The notes under the pieces were generated by a model. That model ran no database searches and had not been told where the DNA came from. It saw only the letters and a list, made by a program, of their open reading frames with translations. Of a stretch of DNA of 64,000 bases, positions 63,776 to 64,000 are shown piece after piece. Source of the stretch: Dolomedes plantarius (Eukaryota > Arthropoda > Arachnida > Araneae > Dolomedidae); assembly GCA_907164885.2 (NCBI GenBank), contig OU015503.1, positions 70,736,488-70,800,487 of the forward strand, given 5' to 3'. The position numbers and the translations under genes were made by a program. Position 1 is the stretch's first letter. Every line of letters begins with the position of its first letter.

Positions 63776-64000
63776 AGATCGATGGCAGAAGATAAAGTTC
63801 GGGACATGAAACAATGACATCACAAGTTACAGAAACACTATCGCAGAGTGTCAAAGTGAGGCATTAAATATCATCAGCGAGAATTATTTTATCTCAAGGC
63901 AAAGAATTCCCAGAAAGAATTCGATACATGTGAGATAAGAATCATTATTCTCTTAATGCAGCAGAATTGTTTCAAAGGAAACTCCACCAGAACGGTGCAG
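63776..64000. other. Unassigned sequence at the window edge
   Basis: 225 bp of mixed composition. Nothing recognised. Confidence 0.4.

Overview
This window is repeat-rich, AT-rich nuclear DNA from an animal, most likely an arthropod and probably a chelicerate such as an orb-weaving spider. That placement is inference from remembered similarity of the Tc1 and mariner proteins, the compact arthropod-type transposon families and the very abundant (TA)n tracts; no search was run. I see no convincing intact host gene, no functional tRNA or rRNA gene and no CRISPR array. Nearly everything recognisable is mobile DNA or its debris: Tc1/mariner, pogo/Tigger-like, piggyBac and Mutator/Kolobok-like elements, Helitrons, MITEs, SINEs, a solo LTR, and unclassified inverted-repeat elements.

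Layout. 0-2.3 kb: a 133-bp tandem repeat, a (TA)n tract, and the start of an element with a broken small ORF. 2.3-6.0 kb: a composite Helitron region with internal minisatellites and a duplicated 5' end. 6.6-7.1 kb: a two-exon gene remnant fused to a pogo-like end. 9.4-14.9 kb: five copies of one short Helitron family, three of them in tandem, with a LINE RNase H remnant between. 14.9-19.6 kb: a dead pogo-like transposon with a TTAA-flanked insert, a TIR element, a fold-back mariner and a miniature pogo-like element. 23.4-27.5 kb: Tc1 copy 1, a pogo-type MITE, a DDE transposase remnant, and a Helitron carrying seven minisatellite units and three hairpins. 27.7-31.3 kb: a SINE, a TIR element and a possible Tc1 remnant. 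32.4-35.2 kb: a TTAA-flanked Mutator-domain element. 36.4-37.4 kb: a piggyBac remnant. 39.5-40.1 kb: a solo LTR. 41.8-49.5 kb: a broken mariner, Tc1 copies 2 and 3, and a second Tc1 family with a single premature stop. 50-54 kb: a MITE, a 178-bp tandem repeat, a TTAA MITE and a Helitron. 56.2-60.8 kb: a 4.6-kb element with 0.8-kb terminal inverted repeats around a broken HSFSGCDTTSA-family gene. 61.9-63.8 kb: a SINE with clear target duplications, and a Helitron sitting inside an older repeat.

The elements work together as a nested landscape rather than a pathway. TA-targeting (Tc1/mariner/pogo) and A^T-targeting (Helitron) elements sit against (TA)n tracts again and again, and some tracts lie inside older dispersed repeats. 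Every transposase here is broken. Two Tc1 copies share the same frameshifting indel, which implies they were moved in trans.
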